DNA of 64,000 bases from Acidobacteriota bacterium. GTDB lineage: Bacteria > Acidobacteriota > Holophagae > Holophagales > Holophagaceae. Position 1 is the first letter of the stretch; each line of letters starts with the position of its first letter. Both the position numbers and the translations under genes were made by a program. The stretch spans positions 1 to 64,000 of the forward strand of contig JACQZU010000028.1 in NCBI GenBank assembly GCA_016213735.1, in the 5' to 3' direction. Positions 1-9,842 of the stretch are shown in pieces. Below the pieces are notes generated by a model. That model was given only the letters and a program-made list of their open reading frames with translations, did no database searches and was not told where the DNA came from.

Positions 1-3000
1 CACCATCCCACAGGTACTTCTTGTTCGAAGTCTCGGTGAGGACGGTGTTCACCGGATCCAGCTCGCGGATCATCACCCGCCTGCCCATCTCGTCGTACCC
101 GAACTCGCTGCGGTGGCCCGTTGCGATGATGTTCACCGCGACGAGGCGGTTCTCGGCGTCCCACTCGAAGGTTCGGGTTCCGTCGCTGGTCATGTTGCCG
201 TTCAGGTCGTAGGTGAAAGTGGTGTCCTGTCCAGCTTGCGCTCCCACCACCACCGTGGCAACCGCCCAGGCCGAAGGATCCTCCGCGCTGGTGGCCTTCA
301 CCGTGTATGTCCCGAAGGCCATCGGGGCGGTGTATACACCTGCCGCCGTGATACTCCCGCTGCTGGTCCCAAGCACACTCCACGTGACGGTCGGGTTGAC
401 GGCCCCCTGGACCGTGGCCGTGAAAGTGGCCGTACCCCCTTTCCCGATCTGAAGGGCGCAGGGGGTGACGGTGACTTCCACGGGCAGGGCCACCCCCACC
501 TGCAGCGTCGCCACCGCCTGCACCGTGGCGTCCGCCTGGCTGGTGCAGACCACGTGGTAGGTCCCGGCGGTGGCCGGGGCCGTGTACACCCCGCTGGCGC
601 TCACGGTGCCGCCGCCGGCCTCCTGCACCGCCCAGCTCACGCCCGTGTTCGCCGTCCCCGTCACGCTGGCCAGGATCTGAACGCTGCTCCCCGGCCGCAG
701 CTCGGCGAATTCCGGGGAGATCGCCAGCCCCGGCGGCACCGTGACGGTCGCCGTGGCGCTCCTCGAGGGATCGGCCAGGCTGGTGGCGGTCACCGTGTAG
801 GTCCCTGCCGTTCCCGGGGGCGTGAAGGCCCCCTCCCCCGTGACCGTGCCCCCGCTGCACGCCCAGGCGATCCCCTTGTCCGGGTGCCCGGCCACGCTCG
901 CCACCAGTTGCAGCGTCTGCCCCAGGGCCAGCCGCGTGCTGGCCGGCAGCACCTCCACCGAAACCGCCCCCGGGCGCAGGACCCCCTGGACCATCGCCCA
1001 GCTCCCCAGGTTGTCCGGCACCGAGAAACGCCCCCGGAAACGCTGGAAGCCCGGCGGAAAGCTCAGGGCGATGTTCATCTCCGAGGAGAGGGCGTCAATG
1101 TTGGAAAAGCCCGTCAGCACCCGGTTCTGGTAGCTCAGCCAGGTGAACAGCACCGGCAGCTGGAAGGGGTACCAGCCCGCGAGGGGTCCGCCGTAGACCC
1201 AGGCGGCCCGCAGGTCCCTGGGAAACCCGAAGAGCGTCATGGGGTTGGCGCTGTTGGCCGGCTCGGGGGCCGGCGGCTGGTTCCCCCAGGGCACGGCATA
1301 GATGTCGTAGGTCCCCGTCAGGTCCAGGTTTGCGGGAAGGGTCTCCACCTGGATGGTGGCGGAGACCGCAGGAGCCGCCACGGAGGTGGCGGTGACGGTC
1401 ACCAGGCCGGCCCTCACCCCGGACGGGGTGGTCAGGACCCCGTTGGGGTCCACGCTCCCCTGGTCCGTGGACCAGCTCAGGCCCTTGCCCACGGGCCCGG
1501 CCACTTCGGCGGTCAACTGGATCTGGCCTCCGGGGGCGACGGCCCGGTAGCCCGGCGTCGCTTGCACCAAAACGCTGTTCAGCCGGGTCCCGGTCCAGGG
1601 GTACCCATAGTAGCTCCCGTTGATCCCGGCCCCCCCGGTGAAGCCCGAAGCATCTGGCGCGAAAGTCAAGAGGAAACGGGAAGGGTTGCTGTCGCTCGGG
1701 GTGTAGCCCCAGATCCCGGTCAGGGTTCGTCCCGTCAGGCTCCCGAGGATGCGGTAGGTGGTCCCCCACTGGGCGTTCTGCCACCAGCCCCACACCTGGC
1801 CCCCGTTCTGGAACAGCGTGAGGTTGCCCTGGGGGCTCTGGTAGACCCCGCTGATGTCGGGCAGGCCCGCGGCGGAGAACACCTCGACGGTGGCGGTGGC
1901 GCTTTTTCCGGGATCGGCGACGCTGGTGGCCGTCACGGTGAGGATGCCCGGCGTGCCCGGGGCCGTGAGCAGTCCCCCTCCGGTGATGGCCCCGGCGCTG
2001 GTGCTCCAGGTGAGGGCCTTGTTCGAGGTCCCCCCGACCCAGGCGCTCAACTGGAGGCTCCCCCCGGCCTGGACCTGGCTGGGACCAGGCAGGGACACCG
2101 TCACGCCCGATTGCCGGGTGCCGGACCACGCGGTGTAGTTGTCGGCACCGCCGACCCCCCAGGTCCCGGAGAAGCTGCTTCCATCCGCCGCGAAGAGCAG
2201 CTTGAACCTCGACGGGGTGGCCGCGGTGCTGGTGGAGCCGAAGGTCCCCAGCAGGAGGTTCCCCTGGAAGCTGCCGTCAACCCGATAGGGTCCATTGGAG
2301 ACATAGATCCCCGTGCTGTCCGTCCACAGGCCCCACACGCTGGCCCCGGACTGGAAGAGCTTCAGGGTCCCGTTGGAGGTGGCGTAGGTCCCCACCACGT
2401 CGGGCGGGGGGACGACGGCAATGGGATCGGGGCTTCCCACCACCACGGAGGCCTGGGCCTTGGCGCTGGGCACGGCCTGGCTGGTGGCGGTGACGGTGGT
2501 GGCCAGGCCGGGGGTGGTGGGGGCGGTGAGCACCCCCGCGGGGGTGATCGTCCCGCTGGTTGTGCTCCAGGTGACGGCCGTGTTGGCGGCTCCCGTCACC
2601 GTGGCCTGGAAGCCCTGGGTTTGCCCCGGCTGCAGTTCCACCGAGGTGGGGGACACCTGCACCCCGGCCTGCCGGGTCCCGTTCCAGCCCCCGCTGGGAT
2701 TGGCCGTGCCCCAGCCCCAGAGCCCCTGGAAGGAGGCCCCGTCCTGGGCCCAGGTGAAGAGGATCCGGCCCGCAGGGGTGTTCGGGGTGGAGGTGTAGGC
2801 CCAGGTCCCGTCGAGGACATAGCCGTTGAGGGTTCCCTGGATGGCGTAGCTCCCGGTGGCGGAGGCGGAATTTCCGGCCTGGGTGAAGGTCAGCACTCCG
2901 TAGGTGGTGTTGTAGGTTCCCGTGACGTCCAGCCCTGATCCGGGCGGGGCTGGGACCTGCGCGGTGGCGGTCCCCGCGATGCTTCCATCCGCGAGGCTCC

Positions 3001-5017
3001 TGGCGGTGACCAGGTAGGACCCCGGGGTGGAGGGCGCGGTGAAGGCCCCATCCTGGGAAATGGTCCCCCCGGAGCAGGCCCAGGAAAGGCCCTGGTTGGG
3101 GCTGCCCCCGACGAAGGCCCGGAAAGTCTGGGTCCCGCCCGGGCTGAGCTGGACGGACCCCGGGAAGACCTGGACGGAGAGGGCCCCCGCCTTCCGGGTT
3201 CCGCTCCAGGTGGTCTTCCAGGCGGACATGCCCCCTGCGAAGGACTGGCTGTCCGGACTGAAGGTGAGGTTGATGGTGTAGTGCTCCGCCCCGTCGGAAG
3301 GGAACTCGTCCAGGGTTCCCACGAGGTTGTTGCCCGTCAGCACCCCGTTCAGGGCGTAGCGCCAAGTCATGTAGGTGGTGTAGGTGTACGTGCCCCAAAC
3401 GGTCCGGCCGTCCTGGTACAGGACCAGGGGGTTGTTCCCGTCCAGGTAGGTGCCCGAGACATTCTGCTGGCCGGAGGCCGGCACCAGCGCGCGGGCGCTC
3501 CCCAGGACCGATCCATCCGCGGCGTTCAGGAGGCGGATCGAGAATTCGCCCCCGGTGTTCGGGGCGGTGTAGAGTCCGGTGCTGGTGATGGACCCGCCGG
3601 CCGCCTGCCAGGTGGTGTTGGCCGCTGGGATCCCGGAGAGAAGGGCCTGGAAGGAGCAGCTACCTCCGGGGTTGAGGACGGCGCTGCCGGGGAGGATCTT
3701 GGCGGCCGGGGCGGGATTGGCCAGCCTGGACCCGCTCCAGGGCACGTTCGGGGCCGTAGGGTCGCCGCCCCAGGCCCCCTGGAAGGCGCCCCCGTCGGGA
3801 TTGAACCAGGCTGAGAGCGTACCGGCCCCCCCGCTGGATTCATCCACCCAGGTCCCCACCAGGGTCCGCCCGAACACCGTGGCATTGACCCGCCGCCGCC
3901 CCGTCCAGGCCCCGGTCCCGAGGCTCTGGGTGCCGTTGCCGTCCCAGTCACCGTAGATTTGGGAGCCCGACTGGTAGAACCGAAGGCTGCCGTCGGAACT
4001 CTGGAAATTCCCCCCGAGATCCACGTTGCCCTGGGTGGCCGGAAGGACTTCGATGGCGCAAGTGGCGCGAGCGGTGGAATCAGACAGGCTCGTGGCGGTG
4101 ACCGTGTACAGCCCCGGCTGGGAGGGGGCCGTGAAGACCCCCGCCGCCGTCACGCTTCCCCCCGTGGTGGTCCAGGCCACACCCTTATCGGCGGTGCCTC
4201 CCACCGCCGGGACGAGGGTGAGGGTTCCCCCGGGGGCCAGGGTCGCGGTTCCCGGGAACAGGCTCAGGGTGACCGACGCCTGACGGGTCGCGATGGGGAA
4301 AGGGTTGTAGGTCGAAAAATCGGAATTGCCGGTGTTCCCGCTGCACGAGGCGGCTTGGCCGTTCCCGGAAGGGTCCGGCACAAAGGTCAGGGAAAGCAGT
4401 CCCCGGTCGGCAACGGGATCCGCTTTCCTGGCGTTCTCCCAGGTGCCCCAGAGGGTATCCCCGATGAGGGTCCCCCGGACCTCGTGGACCGGATCAAGGG
4501 AACCGCCAAGGGTCTGGGTCCAGGTCCCGTGCACGTCGCCCCCAATCTGGGAGAGCACCAGGCGATTGGTCGAATTGGAATAGGTCCCGCTGATGTCCGT
4601 CGGGGCCGCGACGGCGGCGGGGAGGGCCAGGGATTCGGGTTGAAGCAGAATTTCCCCGCTTCCGAGCCCCCCCCCTGTGGGGCCGGGAAGGCCGGCGAGG
4701 GCGTCCATGGAGGAGGAAGGCGCCCAGGCGGTGGCAAGGGCCGTTCCGCCGGCCACGCCGGGATCCAGTGCCCCTGGCGGGCCAGACAGCAAGGTGCCTG
4801 CGAGGGGGGCTGGCGGGGCCAGCTTGGACTGGATCCTGGACCCTGCGGGCAGAAGCTGGGTCGGAAGGATGGCCAGCAGCACCCAGGCAGGCGCCCTCCG
4901 GAAGGTGCGGCGGAGACTGAAGGCCCAGGACCTCTGCCTCCCCCCAAGAATGGGGGAGGAAAGGAGGCACTTGCATGAGAGCCCGAAGACAGGGTTGGGG
5001 GGTCTCGTCGCGGTCAT
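1..5017 (-). CDS. Secreted Ig-like/RHS mosaic protein, C-terminus beyond the left edge
   Basis: The frame is open from an ATG at 5017 to the window edge (about 1,672 residues seen). A hydrophobic stretch near residues 42-58 (WVLLAILPTQLLPA) looks like a secretion signal. Then come seven modules starting G-T-Y or similar with L-x-L-x-Q-x-G-x-x-V-x-G-x-W (near 4590, 4020, 3460, 2930, 2400, 1855 and 1320). Each is followed by an Ig-like/BIG-type domain ending in a GVYTAP...GTYTVTATS-like motif, and two extra Ig domains follow the last module. At about 228 the sequence switches to an RHS YD repeat (TFTYDLNGNMTSDG, then TFEWDAENRLVAV) that runs off the window, so any toxin tip is not visible. GGTGAG just before the ATG, overlapping the stop of the upstream gene (5 bases apart), suggests translational coupling. 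The function is unknown; a surface or secreted adhesin/toxin-delivery role is inference. Confidence 0.85.
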   Translation of the reverse strand, partial: MTATRPPNPVFGLSCKCLLSSPILGGRQRSWAFSLRRTFRRAPAWVLLAILPTQLLPAGSRIQSKLAPPAPLAGTLLSGPPGALDPGVAGGTALATAWAPSSSMDALAGLPGPTGGGLGSGEILLQPESLALPAAVAAPTDISGTYSNSTNRLVLSQIGGDVHGTWTQTLGGSLDPVHEVRGTLIGDTLWGTWENARKADPVADRGLLSLTFVPDPSGNGQAASCSGNTGNSDFSTYNPFPIATRQASVTLSLFPGTATLAPGGTLTLVPAVGGTADKGVAWTTTGGSVTAAGVFTAPSQPGLYTVTATSLSDSTARATCAIEVLPATQGNVDLGGNFQSSDGSLRFYQSGSQIYGDWDGNGTQSLGTGAWTGRRRVNATVFGRTLVGTWVDESSGGAGTLSAWFNPDGGAFQGAWGGDPTAPNVPWSGSRLANPAPAAKILPGSAVLNPGGSCSFQALLSGIPAANTTWQAAGGSITSTGLYTAPNTGGEFSIRLLNAADGSVLGSARALVPASGQQNVSGTYLDGNNPLVLYQDGRTVWGTYTYTTYMTWRYALNGVLTGNNLVGTLDEFPSDGAEHYTINLTFSPDSQSFAGGMSAWKTTWSGTRKAGALSVQVFPGSVQLSPGGTQTFRAFVGGSPNQGLSWACSGGTISQDGAFTAPSTPGSYLVTARSLADGSIAGTATAQVPAPPGSGLDVTGTYNTTYGVLTFTQAGNSASATGSYAIQGTLNGYVLDGTWAYTSTPNTPAGRILFTWAQDGASFQGLWGWGTANPSGGWNGTRQAGVQVSPTSVELQPGQTQGFQATVTGAANTAVTWSTTSGTITPAGVLTAPTTPGLATTVTATSQAVPSAKAQASVVVGSPDPIAVVPPPDVVGTYATSNGTLKLFQSGASVWGLWTDSTGIYVSNGPYRVDGSFQGNLLLGTFGSTSTAATPSRFKLLFAADGSSFSGTWGVGGADNYTAWSGTRQSGVTVSLPGPSQVQAGGSLQLSAWVGGTSNKALTWSTSAGAITGGGLLTAPGTPGILTVTATSVADPGKSATATVEVFSAAGLPDISGVYQSPQGNLTLFQNGGQVWGWWQNAQWGTTYRILGSLTGRTLTGIWGYTPSDSNPSRFLLTFAPDASGFTGGAGINGSYYGYPWTGTRLNSVLVQATPGYRAVAPGGQIQLTAEVAGPVGKGLSWSTDQGSVDPNGVLTTPSGVRAGLVTVTATSVAAPAVSATIQVETLPANLDLTGTYDIYAVPWGNQPPAPEPANSANPMTLFGFPRDLRAAWVYGGPLAGWYPFQLPVLFTWLSYQNRVLTGFSNIDALSSEMNIALSFPPGFQRFRGRFSVPDNLGSWAMVQGVLRPGAVSVEVLPASTRLALGQTLQLVASVAGHPDKGIAWACSGGTVTGEGAFTPPGTAGTYTVTATSLADPSRSATATVTVPPGLAISPEFAELRPGSSVQILASVTGTANTGVSWAVQEAGGGTVSASGVYTAPATAGTYHVVCTSQADATVQAVATLQVGVALPVEVTVTPCALQIGKGGTATFTATVQGAVNPTVTWSVLGTSSGSITAAGVYTAPMAFGTYTVKATSAEDPSAWAVATVVVGAQAGQDTTFTYDLNGNMTSDGTRTFEWDAENRLVAVNIIATGHRSEFGYDEMGRRVMIRELDPVNTVLTETSNKKYLWDG

Positions 5018-5022
5018 GGGAC

Positions 5023-8000
5023 TCACCGGGGGAGGGAGGCGGTGGGTTTGGCAGGCTTCGAGGAGGCGTTCTTCGACCGGGCGAGGTCCAGGGATTTCCT
5101 GGACGCCAGGGCCGCGCTGTTGAGGGCGTGACGCTGGCCCGTGAGTTGGTTGGTGGCGTTTTGGGCGCTGGTGGTCGTGGCGCCATCCACATCCTCGGTG
5201 GTGCGGTTCCCCATGGGGTCATACCCGTAGGTGAATTGGCGGATGATCGCTCCGTTCGGCCCATTGAGCACAGCGCCAGTCAACTGGCTGACGGCATCGT
5301 AGGTGAAGGTCCAGACCTTGGGAGTCTGGGCATCCACCCCCTGGGTCCAGGTCTGGATCTGGTGGTCGGATGAATAGGTGTATCCATGGCTGGAAATCGT
5401 GGAGTTGTCCGACTTCTTGTGGGTGATCCCACTCAAACGGAATTCATTTTCCGGAGTACTGAAGTACGTAAAGGCGGTCTTCTGGCCATTGGGGAACTGG
5501 ACCTGCGTGAGTCGGGAGGTGGATCCCTCGTAGGTGTAGGTGAAGGTTCCCAGGGCATTGCTGGAGGTCCCCATCCGCCCCAGGGAATCGAAGGACCGGG
5601 TCTCGTGGACGCCGTTGATCCCCCGGGTTTGGACCCTTCCGAGGGAATCGTAGCTGTAGGTCACGGTGCTGTTGGCCCAGGGTCCAGCCACGGAGGCCAG
5701 GCGCCCGGCCCCAGGGGAGGGGGGTTGGGTGATGGCGTTGTAGGTGTAGGTCGTCGTCCCGAAGGCGCCCGTGCTGGTAGCCAGGCGGTTGTACTTCGCA
5801 TCGTAAGTGTAGGTGGCACTTGGGGCGGGTTTCAGGGCATTGGGGTAGCTCACTTGCAGGAGGTTGTTGTCAATTCCATAGAGGTATTGGGTCCGCTGGC
5901 CCATGGCATCGGTGCGGCGCACCAGCCGGCCCCCCACGTCGTAGGCATAGGTGGTCGCCGTGCCGTCCGCGAGGATCTTGGAGACGACCCGGCCTCCCAG
6001 GTCCCGCAGCCAGGTCGTTTTTCGGCCCATGGGATCGGTCAGTCCCTCCATCTGGCTCCCGCACCCGCACCAGTCGAACTTGGTCACCCGACCCGAGGGG
6101 TCCTGCACTTCCACCAGTTGGCGGAGCGGGTTGTAGGACATGTAGGTCCATTTGCCGGAGCGGTCCTTTGATTTCCATAGGTCAAGCCGGTCGTAGACCA
6201 TCTGGTCGGTGGTCCCATCCAAGTGAGTGACCAAGGTCGGGCGGTCAATGTCGTCGTAGTCCGTTGTCGTTGCCGCCCCATCCGGGCCCGTCACCGTCCG
6301 GACACGCCCTTTGGCATCGTAGGTGAACGTCGTGGTGGTCCCTGTCGCGGGGCCGCTGATGGTGAGGAGGTATCCCTGCGGGTCGTAGGTGAAGGTGGTG
6401 GATTCATTTTTCGGGTTGGTGATGGTCAGGACCTGCCCGAACCCGTTGTAGGTGTAGCTGGTGGTCTGGCCCGAAGCGTCGGTGGCCGTCAGGGGCCGAT
6501 GCTGGGGGTTGTAGGTGTACCTGGCCAGGAGTTCGCTCCCCCCCCCGGTGGTGTTTCGAACTTCCAACAGGTCCAAACCGTCGGCTGAGAAGACCCCCGA
6601 GGTCTGGCGGCCCGCCGGATCCGTGTATTTCGAGACCTTGGCCCACGGTGTGTATTCGAAATACTCATTCCGTTCCGACCCGTCCGCCAGGATGCGGACG
6701 ATCCGGTTCGGGAGGCTCTCGGTTCCGACCCAATGGGTGCCCCGATAGGCGGTTTGGCCCGCGTAGAAATACCAATCCCGGTTCTCCAGGGGGAGTTTCC
6801 GGGTCTGCATCACGGGTGAGACCACATTGCTGTAAGTAGGGGTCTGAATGTGGAGGAACTGGTAGATCTCCGCCTTGGTGTAGTCCCCGGGGTAGAGGGC
6901 CATGGCGCGTTTGTCCCAGAAAAAGGCATTCCGGTAGTACAGGTCCCAGTTCTGGCATCCCCGGGGGCCCGGGCAGCCGGAAGGGCCCTGCGGATCGGAG
7001 AAGGGGATCCCGGGAGCCAGGTGGCGGAATTCCCATCGCTCCCGCCCCCCGAGAGGGTCCAGGGATTCAAGCCATCGGTCGGTCCCAGACTCCCCCTTGA
7101 AGAAGCTGTGGGTCCCATAGGGGGTCGTGAGGGTGGTCATGAAATCCGGGGTTGTGCCATCCCCGTAGGTGAAGGAGGATCTCAGGCCGATGACGTCCAC
7201 GATCTGGGCCAGGGTGCCCGAGGCGTCGTAGACGAATTGGGCCGACCGCCCGAAGGGGTCCATCACCTGCGTGATCCGGTAGGGGAACCCGGGGAGCCCG
7301 TAGGACAGGGTGGTGAATTGTCCAAGGGCGTCGGTGATCGCCACCAGGCGGAAGCTGGCATCGTAGGTGAGGGCGACGGTGTTTCCCGCGGAATCCTGGA
7401 CCTGGGTCAGGAAGAGTCGGCGGGGGTTGCTGCTTCCGTCCCCCAGGGAATAGATTTCCTTGGCCCCATCCCCTTTCTGGAGCTCGTAGGTCCCGTCCGG
7501 TCGCTGGAGAAGGCGATCGTGCCGGAAGAACTGGGGATCAGAGGTCTTGGTCACCGGATCGAAATTGACGTAGTCGTAGGGGACGGGCTCCAGACCGTGG
7601 ATCAGTTGGACCACGCTGGGCAAAGTGCTCCCCGCGGGTACGGACTCCAGCAGGTAGCAGAGCCAGCCGAAGCTCCAGCGGGCGCCGAGATTTGAAAAAT
7701 TGGGCGATTGGGGGTAGCGGGCGTCCCGCTGGTAGTAGCCCACCGGGAAGCGCACGCTGGGCCCCCGCGGGGGCTGATAGCCCACCGGGGTGTCGGTCAC
7801 GGACAGACTTACCGATCCCAGGTATCCCGTGTACTGGGCCATAGGGGGGGCGGTCGGGGCCATGCCCAGGCCGCCCCCACCCACGGGGGCGCCACCCCCT
7901 TGGCCAACCCCACCCCCAATCCCAGTCGAGGGGCCGCATGAACCGCACCCACTTCCCGAACCACCGCTCCCGGGCGGCCTCGGTGTGCTTTCCCCAGGCA

Positions 8001-9123
8001 TCCCGGTTGGAGCGCTTGCCATCCCACTCGCAGTACCACCGCCTGCCCCGCCGCCTCCCCCTCCCCCGCTGCCGCCGCGGCCGCAACCCCCGTCATCGCC
8101 TGGAGGGGCATACCCGCGTCCCCATACCTCGCTTGCCTCACCACTGGGGACACCTTGCCAGCCCCCCGGAAGGAGATTCGCTGCCATGAGGACATATCCC
8201 GAGGCCTCCTCATCCAGGGTCTCAGGGCTCAACCAACGGGCCTCACCGAACACCGGGTCCACCACGCGGTAGGCGTGTTCCTTTCTCTCAAGAACTACGG
8301 AAAAATGCCCCTGTTTCCAGTGCAGGATGGCGGGTGCAATAAACGGGGCGCCCGGAGGTCTTTTCACTGCTTTCCACCCCAACCTTTGAACCTCGGACCA
8401 TTTCCAGAGCTGGAGAAGACTTGTCCCCTTTTCCCTAGGGCGCAGGACCGAAAGATCCAATTCACGAACTGTAGGATCCTGGACACGTGCCAGGATCTCC
8501 GCGGCCCGGGGGCCGCACAGGTAGGCTTGCTCGGGGTGGTCTTGCATGGCCCAGAGGGCCGCCCGGGCCGTGCTGATTTTTTCCGCTGCGGTGCCGGGGA
8601 TCGCCCTTTGCGCCGCCAATCCGATCAATGCCTCCAACTCCTCGCGGTGCCCAAGGTTGGCCTGAAGGGAAGCCCATTCTGCGAGTGCCCGATCTGGGAC
8701 CCAAAGGAGTTCTGGGCTCTTGGTATCCCTGGAAGCCGCCCAGGAGCCCTCAAACGCCGAGAGGGCGCGTGTCACATACCCTGAGGTCTTGTATATCAAG
8801 CCGAGATTGAGAAGGAGCGCCCCGCGCCACGGCGAGGCCGGATGAGCGGCCAGGAATTCCTCCAGTTTTCGAACTCGCATGAGGAGGTCGGAATTTTGGG
8901 CGGTGGCAAAGGCCTTGAGCCCCGCCTCCAGGGCTCGGCTTTCCTCGGCGGAAGGGAGCGGCCCCAGGCAGACGAGGGGCTCCTGAAACAACCTGGACTG
9001 AAACACCCCCTCCGCGGCCTGGGCGTGAAGGTCAAGCCTGCCCGAGTCCCCATGTTTAGGGCCATCAACCGGGCCCCCGAACAGGAGGGCGAGGGGCATG
9101 AGTGGAAGCAGCCAGATTCGCAT
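5023..9123 (-). CDS. RHS/YD-repeat protein with N-terminal C39-like peptidase domain
   Basis: The protein has 1,366 residues. A signal peptide (MRIWLLPLMPLALLFGG) is followed by a helical TPR-like stretch (about 60-190). A segment resembling a C39-type cysteine peptidase follows, with candidate triad Cys203 (YLCGPRAA), His273 (QGHFSVVLE) and Asp289 (YRVVDP). Next is a Gly/Ser/Cys-rich linker (about 335-430), then an RHS shell with many YD repeats (TYNGFGQVLTITNP, FTYDAKGRVRTVTGPDG) including a WCGCGS insert seen in other RHS proteins. It ends abruptly after NATNQLTGQ with a basic tail (SKNASSKPAKPTASLPR). That is the point where RHS proteins normally continue with the FTYDxNGNxTSDG core, which here sits in the next gene. 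In C39 enzymes the domain cleaves at double-glycine sites; whether this copy is active or self-processing is unknown. Confidence 0.85.
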   Translation of the reverse strand: MRIWLLPLMPLALLFGGPVDGPKHGDSGRLDLHAQAAEGVFQSRLFQEPLVCLGPLPSAEESRALEAGLKAFATAQNSDLLMRVRKLEEFLAAHPASPWRGALLLNLGLIYKTSGYVTRALSAFEGSWAASRDTKSPELLWVPDRALAEWASLQANLGHREELEALIGLAAQRAIPGTAAEKISTARAALWAMQDHPEQAYLCGPRAAEILARVQDPTVRELDLSVLRPREKGTSLLQLWKWSEVQRLGWKAVKRPPGAPFIAPAILHWKQGHFSVVLERKEHAYRVVDPVFGEARWLSPETLDEEASGYVLMAANLLPGGWQGVPSGEASEVWGRGYAPPGDDGGCGRGGSGGGGGGGAGGGTASGMASAPTGMPGESTPRPPGSGGSGSGCGSCGPSTGIGGGVGQGGGAPVGGGGLGMAPTAPPMAQYTGYLGSVSLSVTDTPVGYQPPRGPSVRFPVGYYQRDARYPQSPNFSNLGARWSFGWLCYLLESVPAGSTLPSVVQLIHGLEPVPYDYVNFDPVTKTSDPQFFRHDRLLQRPDGTYELQKGDGAKEIYSLGDGSSNPRRLFLTQVQDSAGNTVALTYDASFRLVAITDALGQFTTLSYGLPGFPYRITQVMDPFGRSAQFVYDASGTLAQIVDVIGLRSSFTYGDGTTPDFMTTLTTPYGTHSFFKGESGTDRWLESLDPLGGRERWEFRHLAPGIPFSDPQGPSGCPGPRGCQNWDLYYRNAFFWDKRAMALYPGDYTKAEIYQFLHIQTPTYSNVVSPVMQTRKLPLENRDWYFYAGQTAYRGTHWVGTESLPNRIVRILADGSERNEYFEYTPWAKVSKYTDPAGRQTSGVFSADGLDLLEVRNTTGGGSELLARYTYNPQHRPLTATDASGQTTSYTYNGFGQVLTITNPKNESTTFTYDPQGYLLTISGPATGTTTTFTYDAKGRVRTVTGPDGAATTTDYDDIDRPTLVTHLDGTTDQMVYDRLDLWKSKDRSGKWTYMSYNPLRQLVEVQDPSGRVTKFDWCGCGSQMEGLTDPMGRKTTWLRDLGGRVVSKILADGTATTYAYDVGGRLVRRTDAMGQRTQYLYGIDNNLLQVSYPNALKPAPSATYTYDAKYNRLATSTGAFGTTTYTYNAITQPPSPGAGRLASVAGPWANSTVTYSYDSLGRVQTRGINGVHETRSFDSLGRMGTSSNALGTFTYTYEGSTSRLTQVQFPNGQKTAFTYFSTPENEFRLSGITHKKSDNSTISSHGYTYSSDHQIQTWTQGVDAQTPKVWTFTYDAVSQLTGAVLNGPNGAIIRQFTYGYDPMGNRTTEDVDGATTTSAQNATNQLTGQRHALNSAALASRKSLDLARSKNASSKPAKPTASLPR

Positions 9124-9390
9124 GCCGGACTCCGTTCTTATTTCGTGGCCGAGGGGAGACAGGGCAATCGCCCTTCCCAGGGAAAAATGATGTTTCCCGC
9201 CCTCTTCATTGGCCCACCGGAAGGAACGGTGCTAGGCTTCGAAACTGAGCGGTATCGGGTCCTATTTGGAGTCAGGATCATGGGCAAGGGTCAACTGAAT
9301 GTCGTCGGGTTGGAAAGCTCAAGGGTTAGTCTTGCTTATAGAAATAACCTTTTCAATTAAATTTTTTCATAGACTATCATTATCATTTTT

Positions 9391-9798
9391 ATGTTGACAC
9401 TCGGAACCCGGATTGCCCACGCCAGGGATCGAAATCGACTGACTCAAAATGAGTTAGCCGAACGCCTGGGCATCCATCCCATGACCCTCTCCAAATGGGA
9501 ACGGGGGGAACAGATCCCTCGCCGGACGACTTTGTTGGCTTTAGGGGAAACCTTGGGTGTTTCCGTAGATTGGTTGGAATCAGGCCGTGGTTCCGAGCCC
9601 CAAGCCCAGGTATCAATCGAAACCCAGCTGCTTGCTTCAGCTATCCTTTTGGCTGATCGCCTCACCCAGGCTTTTCAGCAACCCGTCCCCATCGAGAAGC
9701 GTGCTCTTCTCATCGCACAGCTCGTGGAACTCTGCAAACAGCACGGGGTCCGCGATGCCTCTCGCCTCCCCCCCGATTGCCTCTGGCGGGTGGGTTAG
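9391..9798 (+). CDS. Xre-family transcriptional regulator
   Basis: The protein has 135 residues with an N-terminal HTH_3/Cro-C1 domain (residues 3-62; NRLTQNELAERLGIHPMTLS is the helix-turn-helix, then KWERGEQIPRRTTLLALG). The C-terminal half is helical and has no recognised domain. The start is the ATG in TTTTTATGTTGACACTC; no ribosome-binding site is visible, and the upstream DNA (9340-9390) is markedly AT-rich for this genome and contains the direct repeat ATCATTATCATT. This gene could be leaderless or autoregulated from that region. The preceding 9124-9390 stretch holds no gene I can support. It is probably a DNA-binding repressor; the target is unknown. Confidence 0.8.
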   Translation: MLTLGTRIAHARDRNRLTQNELAERLGIHPMTLSKWERGEQIPRRTTLLALGETLGVSVDWLESGRGSEPQAQVSIETQLLASAILLADRLTQAFQQPVPIEKRALLIAQLVELCKQHGVRDASRLPPDCLWRVG

Positions 9799-9842
9799 AA
9801 ACCCCTTTTTCACAACCTGCCCTTTCCCACCGGATCCTGCCC

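Noticed and set aside
113-2938. A 941-codon plus-strand frame opposite the Ig/RHS gene
   Set aside because: Its translation is low-complexity Gly/Arg/Pro-rich, typical of antisense frames in high-GC genes; the minus strand gives coherent Ig-like domains.
5386-8784. Plus-strand frames opposite the RHS gene
   Set aside because: They lack ribosome-binding sites and domains and mirror the YD repeats on the coding strand.
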